This document shows positions 10,561 through 23,357 of a DNA stretch of 64,000 nt, in pieces (the stretch's first letter is position 1; the number at the start of each line of letters is the position of its first letter). This DNA comes from Primula veris (taxonomy: Eukaryota; Streptophyta; Magnoliopsida; Ericales; Primulaceae). The stretch lies in assembly GCA_963682055.1 (NCBI GenBank), contig OY821740.1:14346814-14410813 (forward strand), read 5' to 3'. The notes under the pieces were generated by a model. That model did no database searches, had not been told where the DNA came from, and was given only the letters and a program-made list of their open reading frames with translations. The translations under genes were made by a program, and so were the position numbers.

Positions 10561-12150
10561 TTCGACGATAAATGCTAAATAGCATAATGTAGTCATGTCT
10601 CTCTTGATCGATAACAACAAGTTGTCTTCTATGACAATTGTTTTATCGGCATCGTGAGACAGAGCATATGTAATTCAAATATGGCTAATACTAGCTCGAA
10701 GCCGTATACACTCTCTAGTCATCTCATAGAACACGAATAGATCAGAGTGATTCGCTTGGAGTCATTCCAAGACCTCCAAGATATTGCCTTATTCCTAATG
10801 GTAAAGACAGACCATGTTAGGAATATCCCTTATGTGGGTCTGATAAGTAACCGGCATCGGTATAACCGAAAAAGGGTTGCGTTAATTCGAGTACCAAAGG
10901 GGGTAGGTACACTCGATGACGCAAATGGGATAAACTAGCCCACTTTCAAAATTACCATAAGGTAAGGGAATGTGTCTTTAGTGCCATTTCGATGGCAGCG
11001 TGTTAGCGCGATGTTGTGTCGAGCTATACCATTCACAACATACGAGATGTTCGTCCTAGCACATTAGACCAAGTACAATGATGTGCTTATTATACTTAGA
11101 TATGAACATCATGGTTTAATATCTCTTCATCGTCTCATCAGGGACGTACTGGGTCTATATCAATGTCTAGTGATCGAACGATCATGGGAGAATCTGACGA
11201 CTTAGCGTCATAATGACTAAAACGTCATAACACCTTCTGGGTGTAGTCTGAATCATGGACTTAGATTCAATCTTTACAGAACTCGATCATCAGGCCGAAT
11301 CACTACCGTGTCTTCCCAAGATCCTTCATCTCGAAGGCAAATCCAAAAAAAATGGATCGCGTAATAAAACACGCAAGGGCATAATACTTGTTCAAGTATC
11401 CCAAGCTAATCAAGTACTCACTTAGGCGGGTATACCACATCCGCTCGGATTATATCAATCCATATAGTGAACGTCTTATTTAATTGAGATCGTGTTCCGT
11501 GGTCAGGAACTACTTGATTCAAGCATTATGAAGTCACACAGGGACTCTCATCCACATCTCTAGTCTAAATCCCCACAGAGATAAGATCCTGACCACAATC
11601 ACATGCTGCATAATCAGTTTTCCGGAAACTACTAAACTGATAAAGTAGAGGACCGTTATAACGTCCATTACAAGGAAATAAACCATCTCGTAATCAATTC
11701 CAAGGTGTGAGAGAAGCCTTGCGCTACTAGGCGAGCATTCTACAATCTCATTATTCTCATCACTCTTCCTTACGAATAACCAAATAAACGAACTCGTTTA
11801 ACATTGGTGGTGTTGGAGCTACAGGTCCGAACACACTTTCGCTAAGGAGTCTACTTGGATTGTAAGTTTCCATTAGTCCAGTCTATTCTACGTTGACTTC
11901 AGGCAACGGTATATGGCTCTCTGTCATAATTTGCTCATATTATCAGTCATCACCGAATGTATGAACAAGTAATCAATGACAGTCTCGTTTCGCTTCAATA
12001 TCGTCTAAGATATCATGATTGACAGATATTTCGAGATTCTTAGGATGAGGAGGAAATCATACATCTCCTTGATCCTTTATAATCTCGTGCGACAAACGAG
12101 TTTCAGTTCACCACCTCTGGGGCTGAATGAATTAAAAACCGGTCAACTTC
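10561..12150 (-). other. Copia interior, decayed, no clear ORF
   Basis: By position this should hold the RT and RNase H region of the element. I see no uninterrupted frame or recognisable catalytic box. From 11249 rightward the sequence is closely repeated at 59836 onward. Confidence 0.5.
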
Positions 12151-12151
12151 C

Positions 12152-12337
12152 TCATATCTTGGGAAGGATGACAGACTGATGGCCGACGGCAGCGTCCTTT
12201 GCTTGGCGGGTTCGGCCAAAGCAACGTGTTACGACAGGAACACGACGTCCGACAGGGACGTCTATCCTTGCAAGCATTTTGCAGCAGGTATAAATGATCT
12301 CGTGACATCTCATAAAGTCATTAAATGTGTTTGGCAT
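12152..12337 (-). pseudogene. Copia pol remnant, segment between integrase and RT
   Basis: The minus-strand frame contains LARIDVPVG preceded by MPNTFNDFMR and followed by a basic stretch. This resembles the known copia pattern LPDAFTD...PARIDVPVGQ found after integrase. The second copy at 60714-60920 encodes nearly the same peptide with different breaks. It is a fragment only. Confidence 0.55.
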
Positions 12338-12661
12338 TTAGTTAGACTTGAGGGAGTCTATGCACTTACTTATCACTAAGTGCGGTTTTGGGGATCAAGC
12401 TAAGACTGAGTGGGTTATGCCACGTTACTTCACGTCGTTCCTTATCAACGGTAACATGCAAATCTCCCCCTAACGATGGGGAGAACAGTCTTAGCGATGT
12501 CACTTTTTCGCATATCATGCGGTAAAGAGATCGCTTGCCAAGGTTACTCTATCAAATGATAGGCATGGGATTCATAATCGACTTATGTCCCCTTCAGAGG
12601 TCCATATTTTGAACGCTATAGCGGCTCAATCAAAATATTAATTAAGCACTCCAAACACGCG

Positions 12662-13079
12662 TTAATATGAGACTTCTGGCTCATAACCAGTAACCAGCTG
12701 GTACGAATATGGTGTTTGAGTGTCTATGGGCCTCATGACGGACCAATGCAGCAAAATAGCATAACCCCACATGGAAATATAAATCTTGGTGCGCAAGACA
12801 AAGAAATGTGTGCAATAATTTGCAGTCGCATCATCAAACTTTCCGTGAGTCCATTTGGGTCTGAACATAATCGATAGGATGTTCAATTTGCAAACTCAAG
12901 TAATTCAAATCGAAATTTCGATTCTTACTCTTCGGTATTATCAAATCGACTACACTTTTCAGGATAATCCGGATCATGAGCCTACAACTTAATGATAGGG
13001 CTAAAAGTTTGGAAAGTGCTGCATTTATGTGGACAACAGTAAAATGTGACCATATTGTCGATGCATCAACCATAACCAT
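12662..13079 (-). pseudogene. Copia integrase remnant
   Basis: Two overlapping minus frames together show copia integrase signatures: MVMVDASTIWSH (core motif around VDASTRWSH), IEHPIDYVQTQ (compare VEHPVPYVHTQNG), ISMWGYAILLH and QLVTGYEPEVSY. The fragments are in different frames, with stops and frameshifts between them, so this is a broken gene. A homologous, equally broken stretch lies at about 61244-61660. Confidence 0.8.
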
Positions 13080-14243
13080 TTATATTTATGGTCCGTCTTA
13101 TGGTTGGATAAGTCCACAATAACTCTTTCAATTCTTTACAAGAATTCTACGAGTTCATTTTGTGATCTTTACACATACTAGTCTTTCAAAGTGAGGATTA
13201 GTGACATGGATTTCGGATTAATCACAAAATATATCCTCAAAGAGAATCCAAATGTGATGCGATTATAAATCAAGCATCGTCTTTTGACCCGGGAATATCT
13301 CATCCGGTCAATGCCACAATATTAAAATGCTCTTATCAATCGACGACAGGCGAATGATAGTACAGACAATCATGTCTTAGCATCTAAATCATTTATCAAT
13401 CGACGACAGGCGAAATGATAAGGTAACTTTAAATGCTTTTAAAAATTTTAGTAGAAACCACTTGAAAGACATTTCAACTCCTCTAAAATACGCTTTTGGT
13501 CGTATTGAATGAAGGATATGTAAAAAAAAATTTAATTCTTTCATGAGCTATTACCAGATAACACTGGTTTTCTCGAATATTTTATAACTCAACAAGGTAC
13601 GGCGGGACCTACATGAGTATAAGACCTCATATTTGACAAATCAATTTGGTTTTTACCAAAGATGTTGATTTGGAATGACAGGTCCAGAATCATGGTCACA
13701 AAGGACTCTTTTAGGCAAGTAGTTGGTGAAATTATGTGGTACACTGTTACCCACTATTTTCAAAAAACCAACTACACCACAAGTATTGCCTAAAATTTCA
13801 TAATTTAAAATTTGGTCACATTTGTCAAAGAAATTTGCTCAAAACACTTTAAATTATTTCGAGAAATTTCGTAAACAGACAAACCATAATCCAAAAGTGT
13901 GTCCAAATGGAAAAATCATAATCCAAATGTAAAAACATAATCCAGATGAGCGAAAAAATGACTCAATGATTAATCAAAATCAATAAAGAAAGGTATCAAA
14001 CTCATTTGAGCCACAAAATCGGGGGTCTCAAGAGTTTCCTTTCAATTAACTTTAACCACATTAGCATCGGTTTTTCCACCTTTATAATAGTTGTGAACTA
14101 TTTAAGGAGTAACCGTGCATGACCTTTGTCTTTATAGCATAGAATTGGCTCCTTGAGCATTATCTCTTGCTTTGTAACAACGGCCCATATTGTTCCTTTC
14201 AATTACTGTCTTGGAGCCACAGGTTTTCGATTTTGACGATTAT

Positions 14244-14540
14244 CTAAAATCTCGCTTGGCTAGGCGATTCATCGGAATCGCGACAGTTCGAGACAAATAA
14301 CACTTTTCTCGGTTCTCGATTCGTGAAAAAAAAATGTACACGAAGAGCATTAATATCAGGCAAATAATTCGTCATTGACCCAATAGGATTAAAACTACTC
14401 ACCGGGGTAATTTTCTTATCCAATAACAGATGGGCGATAAAGGAACATGGTGAATATAAATTCACGATACTGCTTATGAATACAATTTCCAAGCTAGTAT
14501 TTTGGTGAAGGATTGCTCCAATATGTCAGTTTCAGACATT
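14244..14540 (-). pseudogene. Copia gag remnant
   Basis: The frame reads SSIVNLYSPCSFIAHLLLDK followed by a short Pro/Asn-rich piece ending LPDINALRV. The longer homologue at 62710-63147 adds an upstream MTEIDILEQSFTKI. This matches the layout of copia gag after its MTE-x-DxLExTF motif. Decayed, partial. Confidence 0.5.
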
Positions 14541-16244
14541 TGTTCACCATAGACGTTATCACGTCTCAAATGTGGCGGCGGAATAAAATCAACGCCTTAG
14601 GATTCATCCTGATGGTAACAACAAACTCGTGTTTTACTCATCAAAGATGACATACAAAAAAATTTTGGGCATCACATTTTCACACATCAGGGTGAGTAAC
14701 ATGTGGTGACGAATTAAAATCAACGTTTCAACAGTCATTTCGTAAGTATGTTTTACGATTTTTCTCATCATAGATGGCATCCAACATGTGTTGGGAGTTC
14801 TGGATTATTTATCATATAAAACGACTAGTTTATATGTTTATGGTTTGCATAAGCACAAACGTTTTTTCGAAACGACAGGTTCGAAAACATTAGTTTTGCT
14901 TCTCATGTGAATCGGTTCTCATTGATCGAACGACGGGTCCATACTGAAACACCAATTCGGCGAAACATACATCACTATATAAACACACTCGGGGAAATTA
15001 TTATTTAGTCAACCCCTTTCGGTAGTCCTAATTGAACACGACCAGGAACGACGGTGAGGGTGGAGGGCACGAATGCCACTTAAAACCCGACCTCATTAGG
15101 ATATCGACTTCCGCCTATATCTTTCCTAGACATCGTATCCAAATAGGTGAGCCTGGTTGGGGAAGGTTCATAATTTTTCCAACTTAAATGTGAAAATATA
15201 TGATTTCGCAAATTACCATATTTTACACAAGTGTATGTACATGTCAGTAAATAAATAAATAGATCGTACCTGCTTGTATGATTAAATAATATAGCAGTAG
15301 CATGGTAGTACATATTAGAACAATCTAAATTTACCAATTTATATTAAGCAAGATATTACTCAATATTTATTTATTCTATTGTTATATGTGTAAGTTCTAT
15401 ACATGGTAACTAAATCATTCATGTACGTAATATATTTTATTTACCAATTTACAATATACATGCAAGTTACATACATGGTAATTCACAAGATTCATTATTG
15501 TTTTAAACTGGTCCCTAACGTTTTGAAAAAAAAAACAGTTTGGTCCTTCTGTGTTTTACAGAATAGTCTACAATTTTCTACGAATTACAAACTACTACAA
15601 ACGTTTCTGTAAGTTACATATATAGTCTAACAGATTCATATTACTACATGTAAACATTCACTTTTTTACATATGCTGAACTAGTTATTATTAAAATAAAG
15701 GTATCATATGAACAGACCAATCTAATAGCAAGTGGTACATTGTAGAATATATGCTGGTTTACCAAAAAAAACATGCTTTCGGTTGACATATTGTTGTAGA
15801 ATATTACATATAAATAGGTTTGAGTACACTACTTTATCATGCAGTGATAATTTATACAGCATATCTAAAAATAACGTGATCACAGTATCACCAAGGTTAT
15901 TCAAAAAACATCACAAACCGCAAGCAGTATAACTTATTAGGTGTTAATTAATAACATATGGATACACAGCCAAACATTTAATAGTAACAATCATTGATTC
16001 CCACTATTATAGTTTTTAAGGATTAATAAGTTTATCACTATTCACTATCAACCTGCGTCTATATTATTATATAAAATAATCATGTACCTTTCACACGGTA
16101 TGCTGATGAAAGTCGATAGAGCAATAATCCAATAAAACTCGGATAAACCTCAAGATTTATATATACCCAATATCCGTGCGTTTACCAAAATTCCAATATC
16201 TGCGAGCGTATATGTTAGTCCCCACGAGCAAAGTGCTGATAACG
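14541..16244 (-). other. Copia 5' interior: gag start and leader, decayed
   Basis: There is no convincing ORF. The segment ends with minus-strand CGTTATCAGCACTTTG immediately inside the right LTR, a candidate primer binding site. The part from about 15200 to 16244 is not present in the second copia copy at 59.8-63.8 kb. Confidence 0.5.
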
Positions 16245-16473
16245 TGTTGTGTGACATATTAGCTCGTTATAGATACATATAGAGATATGTATAGATATAG
16301 AAAGAGGTATGATAAACAACAGACGAAGTGTTTATTCATTAATATGATTGTACAGAGACATACATCAAGAAACCCTGACACTCTTTATATAATAGAAAGT
16401 AGGGTTACATATGCTAGAAAATCCCAAAATAGACCCAAAAGTAAAACACAATGATCAATAATATATTACAACA
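16245..16473 (-). repeat. 5' LTR of the copia element (229 bp)
   Basis: Starts TGTTGTGTGACATATTAGC and ends ATTACAACA, giving a 6-bp terminal inverted repeat. It carries CTCTTTATATAATAG, a TATA-like box on the minus strand. This copy has neither the Tat nor the Helitron insertion and so acts as the empty-site reference for both. Confidence 0.88.
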
Positions 16474-17444
16474 ACACTTATTTTGTAGCGGAAGTAATGT
16501 GGTCGGTAAACATCCTCAATAAAAATGCAAATTGTTTTTGTAGTTATTTTTTTCCTGCGACTCCAGAAAATCCAGTAACATCATTTTTTAGTCATTAAAA
16601 ACTAAAATAAAGAAATGACAGCAACACTCTCTTTCTCTCTCTACCTCTCTCTTAATACTGTTGAGGTGCGTGGTTCTTTCTATATCCACTTTTATCTTAA
16701 TTTCCATTTTACAATAACTATTAATCTAGTTTTGAATTTATATTTTAAATTCCAATCATGGGTTTACCTCTCAATCTACTGTTGATCATATCTCATCTTT
16801 TATTTTATTTTTTGTCTTTTTTTATTTACTTAAAAGCCCAGCTTAGAAAGCATTCTAAATAGGCCGGTGGTTATTAGGTTAGTAATGGGTCAGACCTAAA
16901 TATAGTAAAACAAATTTATGAACTTGCATATTTTTTGTTGTTGTTTTGATACCATCATCTCGGTTAAATTTTATGATTGTTGTCATTTTGTTGAGTTTGA
17001 GAATATTGATCTCTGCCTAGAAGGGAATTAGGTAACAAACGCTGTTTTTCCGACTTGTTTAAGTTTTCTAAGAGTTAAATTTATATAAGTTCAAGAAGTA
17101 GGAGTAAACTAAAACCGCCCCTTCATAAAATTAGTATTTCGAAACTTAAAAAAAGGGAGTAAAAGATAATCCGGGGGATTGCTATTAGCGTCACTAGTTA
17201 AATTCAGAATTTGGTATCAAGTTTCTGGAGCAAGAGGGAGAAAAAATAACCTTCAGAATTATGTCCGTAAACATGTAAAGTTAAGTATTCATGCAGCTTT
17301 TGTGGGTTATCGACAATATGTTTGAAGACATTGTTATGACTGACATTTTCAATATCATGAAGAAACTACATTTTTAGCCTCTAATCGTTGCTGAGCATGC
17401 TAAGTTTGTAAGTGGATTTTACTTGTAGTTGTTTTTCAGCACCA
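16474..17444 (+). promoter_or_regulatory. Upstream region of the ARMC7-like gene
   Basis: No ORF. A CT-rich stretch (16623-16655) followed by TTGAG|GTGCGTGG could be a 5' leader with a donor at about 16663. GTTTTTCAG|CACCAATG just before the start codon is a good acceptor, so a leader intron of about 0.77 kb is plausible. No certain TATA box seen. Confidence 0.4.
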
Positions 17445-19331
17445 ATGTTCACCAATAGTCAGAGGCAAGAGGAGCGCACCGGAAAATATGGTACTTCAAG
17501 GCTCGAATATCTTCAGGTGCACTACCCTCTACACGTACTTATTCCTTCGCACATTTGTACTGTTTTTAATGAATCCATTAAGTGTCATCTTTAACATAAT
17601 GTGCCATGTCTTGTACTGTTGTTTTATCTGTGTGGATTTAAAATTTTCACAAAGTTCATTTATTCTCTCTCTTATTACAGGAACTGGTGACTCAGTTTCA
17701 GAGTTCAACTAGTGAAGGTATTAGCAAGGTGCCATCTTCTTTATCTTCTTTTACAAATGAAAATCTTAATTACGAGGTGGGTTGGGAATTGCATTTATGT
17801 AGTAGAGGCCGCTAGATTTATGTGCTTTTTGATCAAGCGTTGCATATTAAAGGATGTAACAGAATTATATATACTTTTATCCTAGCATATTCTTATCATC
17901 TTGTATTGTTGTGTGGTTTTGTTGTTTACTCATGTTCTGGAAGTTCCCGTGGTTCAACATATTTATACTGGTAACATATTATGGGGTTCTCTTTAGTAAA
18001 TGGATAATTCCTGTTGCAATGATCACGCTTAAATTTGAGTGACCGGTCCTTATCAATTGTGGTCTCTTGGTTGAGCCTTAGGCACTGTTTCTATGTTATT
18101 GATTATGTGAATTAAGATATCCAACTTAATTATTCACTTGACTCTTATCAAATTAAGTTTTCCTTAGATACTTGGTACTTTAAATAGATTATGGGAAATA
18201 ACACGTATTTCATGTTTAAGTAAAATGTTATTCCAATGAGATTTTGTCTAAAGTATTATATCTTTAAATATCCATTTTTAAATGTATTGATTTTCTTACG
18301 GACAATTACACATGTGATTTTCATGTATTATAAAATCTCATCAAAAATGATATTTGCATAAAGTACTTGATACAAAAAATTTATTTGCTGATAAGTGGAT
18401 TACAGGCACCCAAGCAAAGACCAACAGTGAACTGTAATTGGTAAAAATTATTGATACCAATCAAGTTGTGCCAAATTACGTAGCTAGCTTTAATAAACCA
18501 TCTCGTAACACGTTTCTAATATACCCATACATAAAACCTGGTCTATGAGAAAGGAAAAAATAATGTAAACTTTGCCTTACCGATTGTTACATAACTTGCA
18601 GAATCCAAGGAGAAAATAGTTGCCAATTTGGCTAACTTTGCATACGATCCTTATAATTATGTTTTCCTACGCCAGGTTCAGTCTTGTCTTATGAACCATG
18701 AACTTGGTTTTTAGTTTAATTTATTTATTTTGCAACTTAAATTACTTGCTTTGCTTGTGAATTTGATCAGCTCAATGTAGTGGAACTTTTCCTAGACTGC
18801 ATAACTGAACCTAATGAGAAGCTCATTGAATTTGGCATTGGTGGTATCTGCAATTCCTGCGTAGGTAAGCTAAAGATTCCAACCATTTTTTGCATAATTC
18901 AGCTATGCATTTATAGGATCATTTCTTTTTGAAAAGAATCTCCTGGTTTAAAATATGTTGTTAAAATTAATATGATCTGCAGATCCAGCTAATGCAGCAG
19001 TTATAAATCGATGCGACGGGATCCCTCTAATCATTCAATGCTTATCAAGTCCTGTTAAAAATACAGTAAGTGGGAAATTTTTATTTATTTAATCATTCCA
19101 ATCTCATGCGAGTTGTATTTTCGGGTTTTCACAAAATTATTATGAATAATTCAGGTAAATTATGCTTTGGGAGCACTATATTATCTGTGTAATGCTTCGA
19201 ATAAGACGGAGATATTAAGGCCTGAGGTGGTTGAGGTCATAAAAAAATATGCTGCGGCCGGTGCTGTTAACGTAAGCTTTGGTAATCTCGCTCAGGCATT
19301 TCTAGATAAACACCACTCTCAACATAAATAA
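17445..19331 (+). CDS. ARMC7-like armadillo repeat protein
   Basis: Six exons: 17445-17516, 17681-17717, 18602-18675, 18771-18864, 18983-19065, 19155-19331; all introns GT-AG and phases agree, giving 178 aa. It starts [16 protein letters not shown], then armadillo-type helices with [49 protein letters not shown] and [14 protein letters not shown]. The length and the N-terminal block match the conserved eukaryotic ARMC7 family (about 180 aa). The family's role is poorly known; animal ARMC7 is reported with splicing-related complexes. An upstream in-frame ATG at 17412 precedes the probable acceptor and is likely intronic. Confidence 0.93.
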
Positions 19332-19749
19332 GGGTTGAATCAGAATTCGGTTTGGAGGGGTAAAAAGTCATTACTAAAGGAGCAAAACCTACATGGTCTC
19401 TGTTCTAATATTAACCTTTACTTTGCATCTCGGATGGCAGAGTTTACAGAATTTGCGAGTATTGTTTTTGAAGAACTTTATAGTGATACCCCAAAGCAGC
19501 TTAAGAGTGTTCTAATCAGATACCTAATTCAGAGGAAGGCCTTGGAAATTCAGTTTAGTACCTTAGAAGTCACGTTGTTGCATCTAAATATACTGTCAGT
19601 GTCACTGTTGTGAATGATTGATTTGCTTGTGAAAACAGAACTATGTAACAAAAATATCCCATATATTTTGATTATATGTGGAAATGATCATCTCTGTATC
19701 TTTGCATGTCACACATAATAAAATGGCCCGTATGAAAAGGAAAAAAGGA
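19332..19749. other. Tail-to-tail intergenic space with two 3' UTRs
   Basis: Only 418 bases separate the stop of the ARMC7-like gene (+) and the stop of the esterase gene (-). It must hold both 3' UTRs. Plus-strand AATAAA-like text (CATAATAAAATGG, about 19713) may serve polyadenylation. A 92-codon plus-strand ORF here looks like UTR sequence. Confidence 0.5.
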
Positions 19750-21858
19750 TTAGAAATGCCAAAATCTATTTTTTCTGGGGGCATGACTCCGATTGGGAAT
19801 GGCTAGGGTTTGAAGGAATTCATCAGCCAACATTTTGCCGAGCCGAACCTGTGATGATGTGGTGAGGTGCAAATTGTCAGGTTCAAGTTCAAGTCCTTTA
19901 GCATCGATACATCTCACATTTGCCATGTCAATTCCAAGTTGTGCTTCCCTCACTTCCTGGATATACGGCCCTGTTCCTGATGCAATTGCCACCTATGCAC
20001 ATTTTTTTTAACTTGCTTATTTACATGGCTGACTAGGTAGAGCAATTGTGTGTTTAGTGCTTAGGGGGGAAAAACTTGATGTATTGCCAAGTAATGAGCA
20101 GGGTTATTTATGGGTAACGAAGACCCAAGGAGTAACGGTTTCATGAATTACTCCAATAAATGTGGATGGTCAAAAATCAAAACTATAAATGGGAAATTTA
20201 TTCGTACTACTAATTTGTTGAATACTTTTGGATCATGAACTTCTAATCTACAAGTAATAAGACGGAATTCAGAGGTAGTTTTTGAACTTTGATTTTTTTT
20301 TTTAAAATTCTTTTGGTTTCAAGTGTTAAAAATCCCTAATTTTTATATTATCGGCATGCTGATATGATCGGAAGTTTACCATCCATGTCACAGAAAAAAG
20401 TTACTTTAATCATGCTCTGGGCTTCTTAAAACGGATAATGTAAATCGAAATGTAAAATAAACTGTACCCTGTATGATTGTAACTAAGGGTAAAAAAGTTG
20501 AGGACGATATTGAGTTTGACACATGCGACATAAATCTAAAGCATTTGTCAGTAACAGATTGACTTGTAGGAAAACTACGAGAATTTAAATATATTTTTAA
20601 AATCAAAGAGTGTTCAAGAGTAAAGGATTCGATGTACTATGCTACAATTTGAAGATTAACTAAACAATTATATTATGAGAGAGCCAATTAAAACATGAAT
20701 TAAATTATCATCGTCCGAGTAAAACAATGAGTAAGAAAAGGTCATTAATTTGGTCATACTCAACTCAGCTGGAAAAGAGAGAATAAACTAATCAAATGAT
20801 TCAAATTAGACTAGACATATTGTAAGTTGGAATGGAGTCACAAAACCATTGGAAATACCGAAAGAAAATTGAAGCAAAACATGCCAAAGTGCAGACTAAC
20901 CTTTCCAAAATATTCGCATTGCAGTTTATATGTGGAAAATGGATGAAATTCTCATGATCTTCTACTCTTTTTTTTCCAATTAAAAGCACATAGAAAGATG
21001 GCATTTTACAAATGTCATCTAAAAGTTTAAATGATTTCCTTCAATTTCTTGCTAAATTACCAACCACTTGTAAAATTCTGTAAGTTTCTCAATTCCCAAG
21101 CAATTTCTTTGACAGTCATTGGGGAAAAAATGGACAAAGAAGTTTGGTGGGAAATAGCCGAAAAAGTATCCAAAAAGATCCAATATCTAGATTGACATTT
21201 CGACACGGCACTGATTTGAAGGTTAAATCATCATACTAGTACTACTTAAAATAGAAAAAGTTAATAACAAGATATACCTTACCTGAATAATGGGCAACAT
21301 GGGAGACTGCAAATCATGTCTCAAATCCCCAAAAAACCTCTCTAGTCTCCCCTTATACATTTTGGCATCCTCCTTTCTCCCAGTGTCACTCTCTCCTTGG
21401 TACCACAACATTGCCCGGAGAGTCCCACCATCTTGCATCGCCGCCAGTGCCCTTTTCACCGTTGTGTTGTAAATCGCACCACCTCGGCCCCACTGTGTTA
21501 TACTGGTCGCGCCAATGGCGCAGGGGACTAGTTTTACTTTGTCAATACTAGAGTCATTAGCGAGTACAGAGTTGGCAAATGCCAATCCTGGGCCTACTCC
21601 ACATACCTTGGTAACGTCTATATCCCTGTGGAGGGGCTCATGTGCCTCCACCCAGGCCAGCTCCGCATTGAGACGAAACACTGTATTGCTGGGCTGACAT
21701 TCTGGTGGGACAAACTTGTCCCAGGTGGCGTTAATGACACCACCTCGACCAGACATGTTGCTCTGTCCGGCCAGTATGACGATGTTGTTGATGTGTGAAT
21801 GAGGAATCGCTAACACAATACAAGGAACAACTAATATTAGGTAGAGTGATATGGCCAT
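19750..21858 (-). CDS. SASA-domain carbohydrate (acetyl) esterase, At4g34215-like
   Basis: Two exons: 21858-21283 and 19992-19750, with a 1290-bp GT-AG intron in phase 0, encode 272 aa. Start chosen at MAISLYLILVVPCIV, which gives a hydrophobic signal peptide of about 18-20 residues; an upstream in-frame ATG (21981) would hide it. SGNH/SASA motifs: GQSNMSGRGG (Ser33 nucleophile), GVGPGLAFAN (block around 88), LWYQGESDT (151-159) and DNLHLT (Asp231 and His234). These match plant 'probable carbohydrate esterase' proteins (Pfam PF03629) thought to remove acetyl groups from wall polysaccharides; substrate is not shown here. Secretion is inferred from the signal peptide. Confidence 0.93.
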
Positions 21859-22861
21859 TATTTTGGTTGGTGGTTTGTTTGAAAGGTTTTTGAGATTCCA
21901 AGCCTTATCATGTAGTAACGGATTAAACTTGGCATGGCCTAGTGCATGTGAAAGCAACAACTTAGTAGTATATATAATCATATGCCACTTGGCAGTAAAC
22001 TGTATGATAATTTGTCATATATGGTCTCCAAAAATATCCACTCCTTCCCGATCGGGAAAAAGATTAAAGTGATGATTGGTTAGACTTGTGAGAGATTTTA
22101 AACTGATGATTTAACAAATTAACTTAAATCAATATACAATAATGGTTAATTGATGATCGTTACAGTGAAATAATGATCGTTTTCAGCTGTAGCATATATA
22201 TATCCACAACAATTAGTGATCAATAAGTATATAATTAAAACTTTACTTATATTTAAGGAAAAATTAGAATTTGGTCTAATCTAAAACATCGAAGATGCAA
22301 AACTGTTAAAAAATTGAAAAAATGATCTATGTGCATTATCGCTCTCTCAACTCTATTAAACATTGTACGACTATGGTTAGTCGACTAGCCTTTTGCTTAT
22401 GGTGGTGGCACCGAAAATACGAATATTCATTTTCTTACCTGTTCCCATTATATCACAAAAACAAACATGGTTATTGAAGATGATGGTGATATGGCTTTGG
22501 ATCAACGAAATAGCATTAATTCCTAAAGTAGTAGTTAATTTTTTCATTTTATAGACACTATATAGTTAGCTTTCCCACTGCCTAGTGCAATAGTTATGTA
22601 ATACTAATACACATGAAAGAAGTTAGTAGTAGACTGGAGCGATTGTATCACCCCCCATATTAAGAAAATGCAATTTTTTTACTATACGTTTTAGGCGCTT
22701 TTTGGTGGTAGTATATACAGTATATACAATATAATATAATGCAACATTTATGTAGTGTATATACCTGGTATAACCTCCATAAATTAATTGTTTAGATGAG
22801 TTTGTTTTGTAAGACTTTTGGTTATTTTATAAAAGATTGTCCAGTATTTATTAAAAAAAAA

Positions 22862-23357
22862 ATAACCTCCATAAATTAATATTTGCTAAATTAATAATCT
22901 CTTTAAAATAATAATTTTTTCCGGTCCTGGCTTGGATCAGTGTAAAAAATCGTAAATTTCGATAAATTAATAAGATAATAAAAATTGAAATATCATTCTA
23001 TTATAATAAGTCAATCCAAATCAAATGATACTGTCCAATTTAGTCATTTTTTTTTCAAAAATACCCTTAATATTTTTTTATTAATTACAATAATATCACT
23101 CATATAAAAAAAATATAAAAAGTAATAACTAATAACACTATTTATCTTTTTTTAACGACCAAACATTATTTTAAGTCTTATCATCTTATACTATTTTTTT
23201 TTAAATAATATATAATGAGTTTTATGTCATTGACGAATATATTTATTGAATGGATTTTAAACCTCTCTACAATAATAAATTGTTAATTTATCCATTAATT
23301 AATAACTCTCTAAATTAATAAGTATATCTGGTCCCAACGATATTAATTTATAGAGTT
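22862..23357. mobile_element. MITE-type element with AACCTCCATAAATTAAT termini
   Basis: The left end ATAACCTCCATAAATTAATA and the right end (reverse complement AAAACTCTATAAATTAATA) form imperfect inverted repeats. The inner parts also pair around GGTCCTGG and GGTCCCAA. A partial extra copy of the left end lies at about 22773. The element is interrupted by a Helitron-like sequence. Confidence 0.6.
22997..23210 (+). mobile_element. Degenerate relative of the 261-bp Helitron
   Basis: Starts TCTATTATAATAAGTCAATCC and follows the Helitron at 9339 along its length, sharing TCAAAAATACCCTTA, AATAACTAATAACACT and TCATCTTATACT. The 3' hairpin and CTAG end are not recognisable. Confidence 0.65.

Larger units (their letters stand above)
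9304..16473 (-). mobile_element. Eroded Ty1/copia element (Tork-like), split by the Tat insertion
   Basis: The right LTR (16245-16473, 229 bp) and left LTR (9304-9788, interrupted by a Helitron and truncated by the Tat insertion) are diverged copies with ends TGTTGT and ACAACA. A polypurine tract, AAAGGGGGAG on the minus strand (9789-9800), adjoins the left LTR, so the element reads right to left. The interior has no long ORF but keeps recognisable gag, integrase and post-integrase stretches on the minus strand. It is an old, multiply broken copy. Only about 8 bases of the left LTR lie beyond the Tat element, off-window. Confidence 0.88.

Noticed and set aside
9789..16244. Non-coding LARD-type element
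   Set aside because: Lack of long ORFs first suggested a LARD, but gag and integrase motifs on the minus strand show a decayed coding copia element.
19335..19613. 92-codon ORF just after the ARMC7-like stop
   Set aside because: It lies in the likely 3' UTR, has no motif and no splice link that fits; the ARMC7 model is complete without it.
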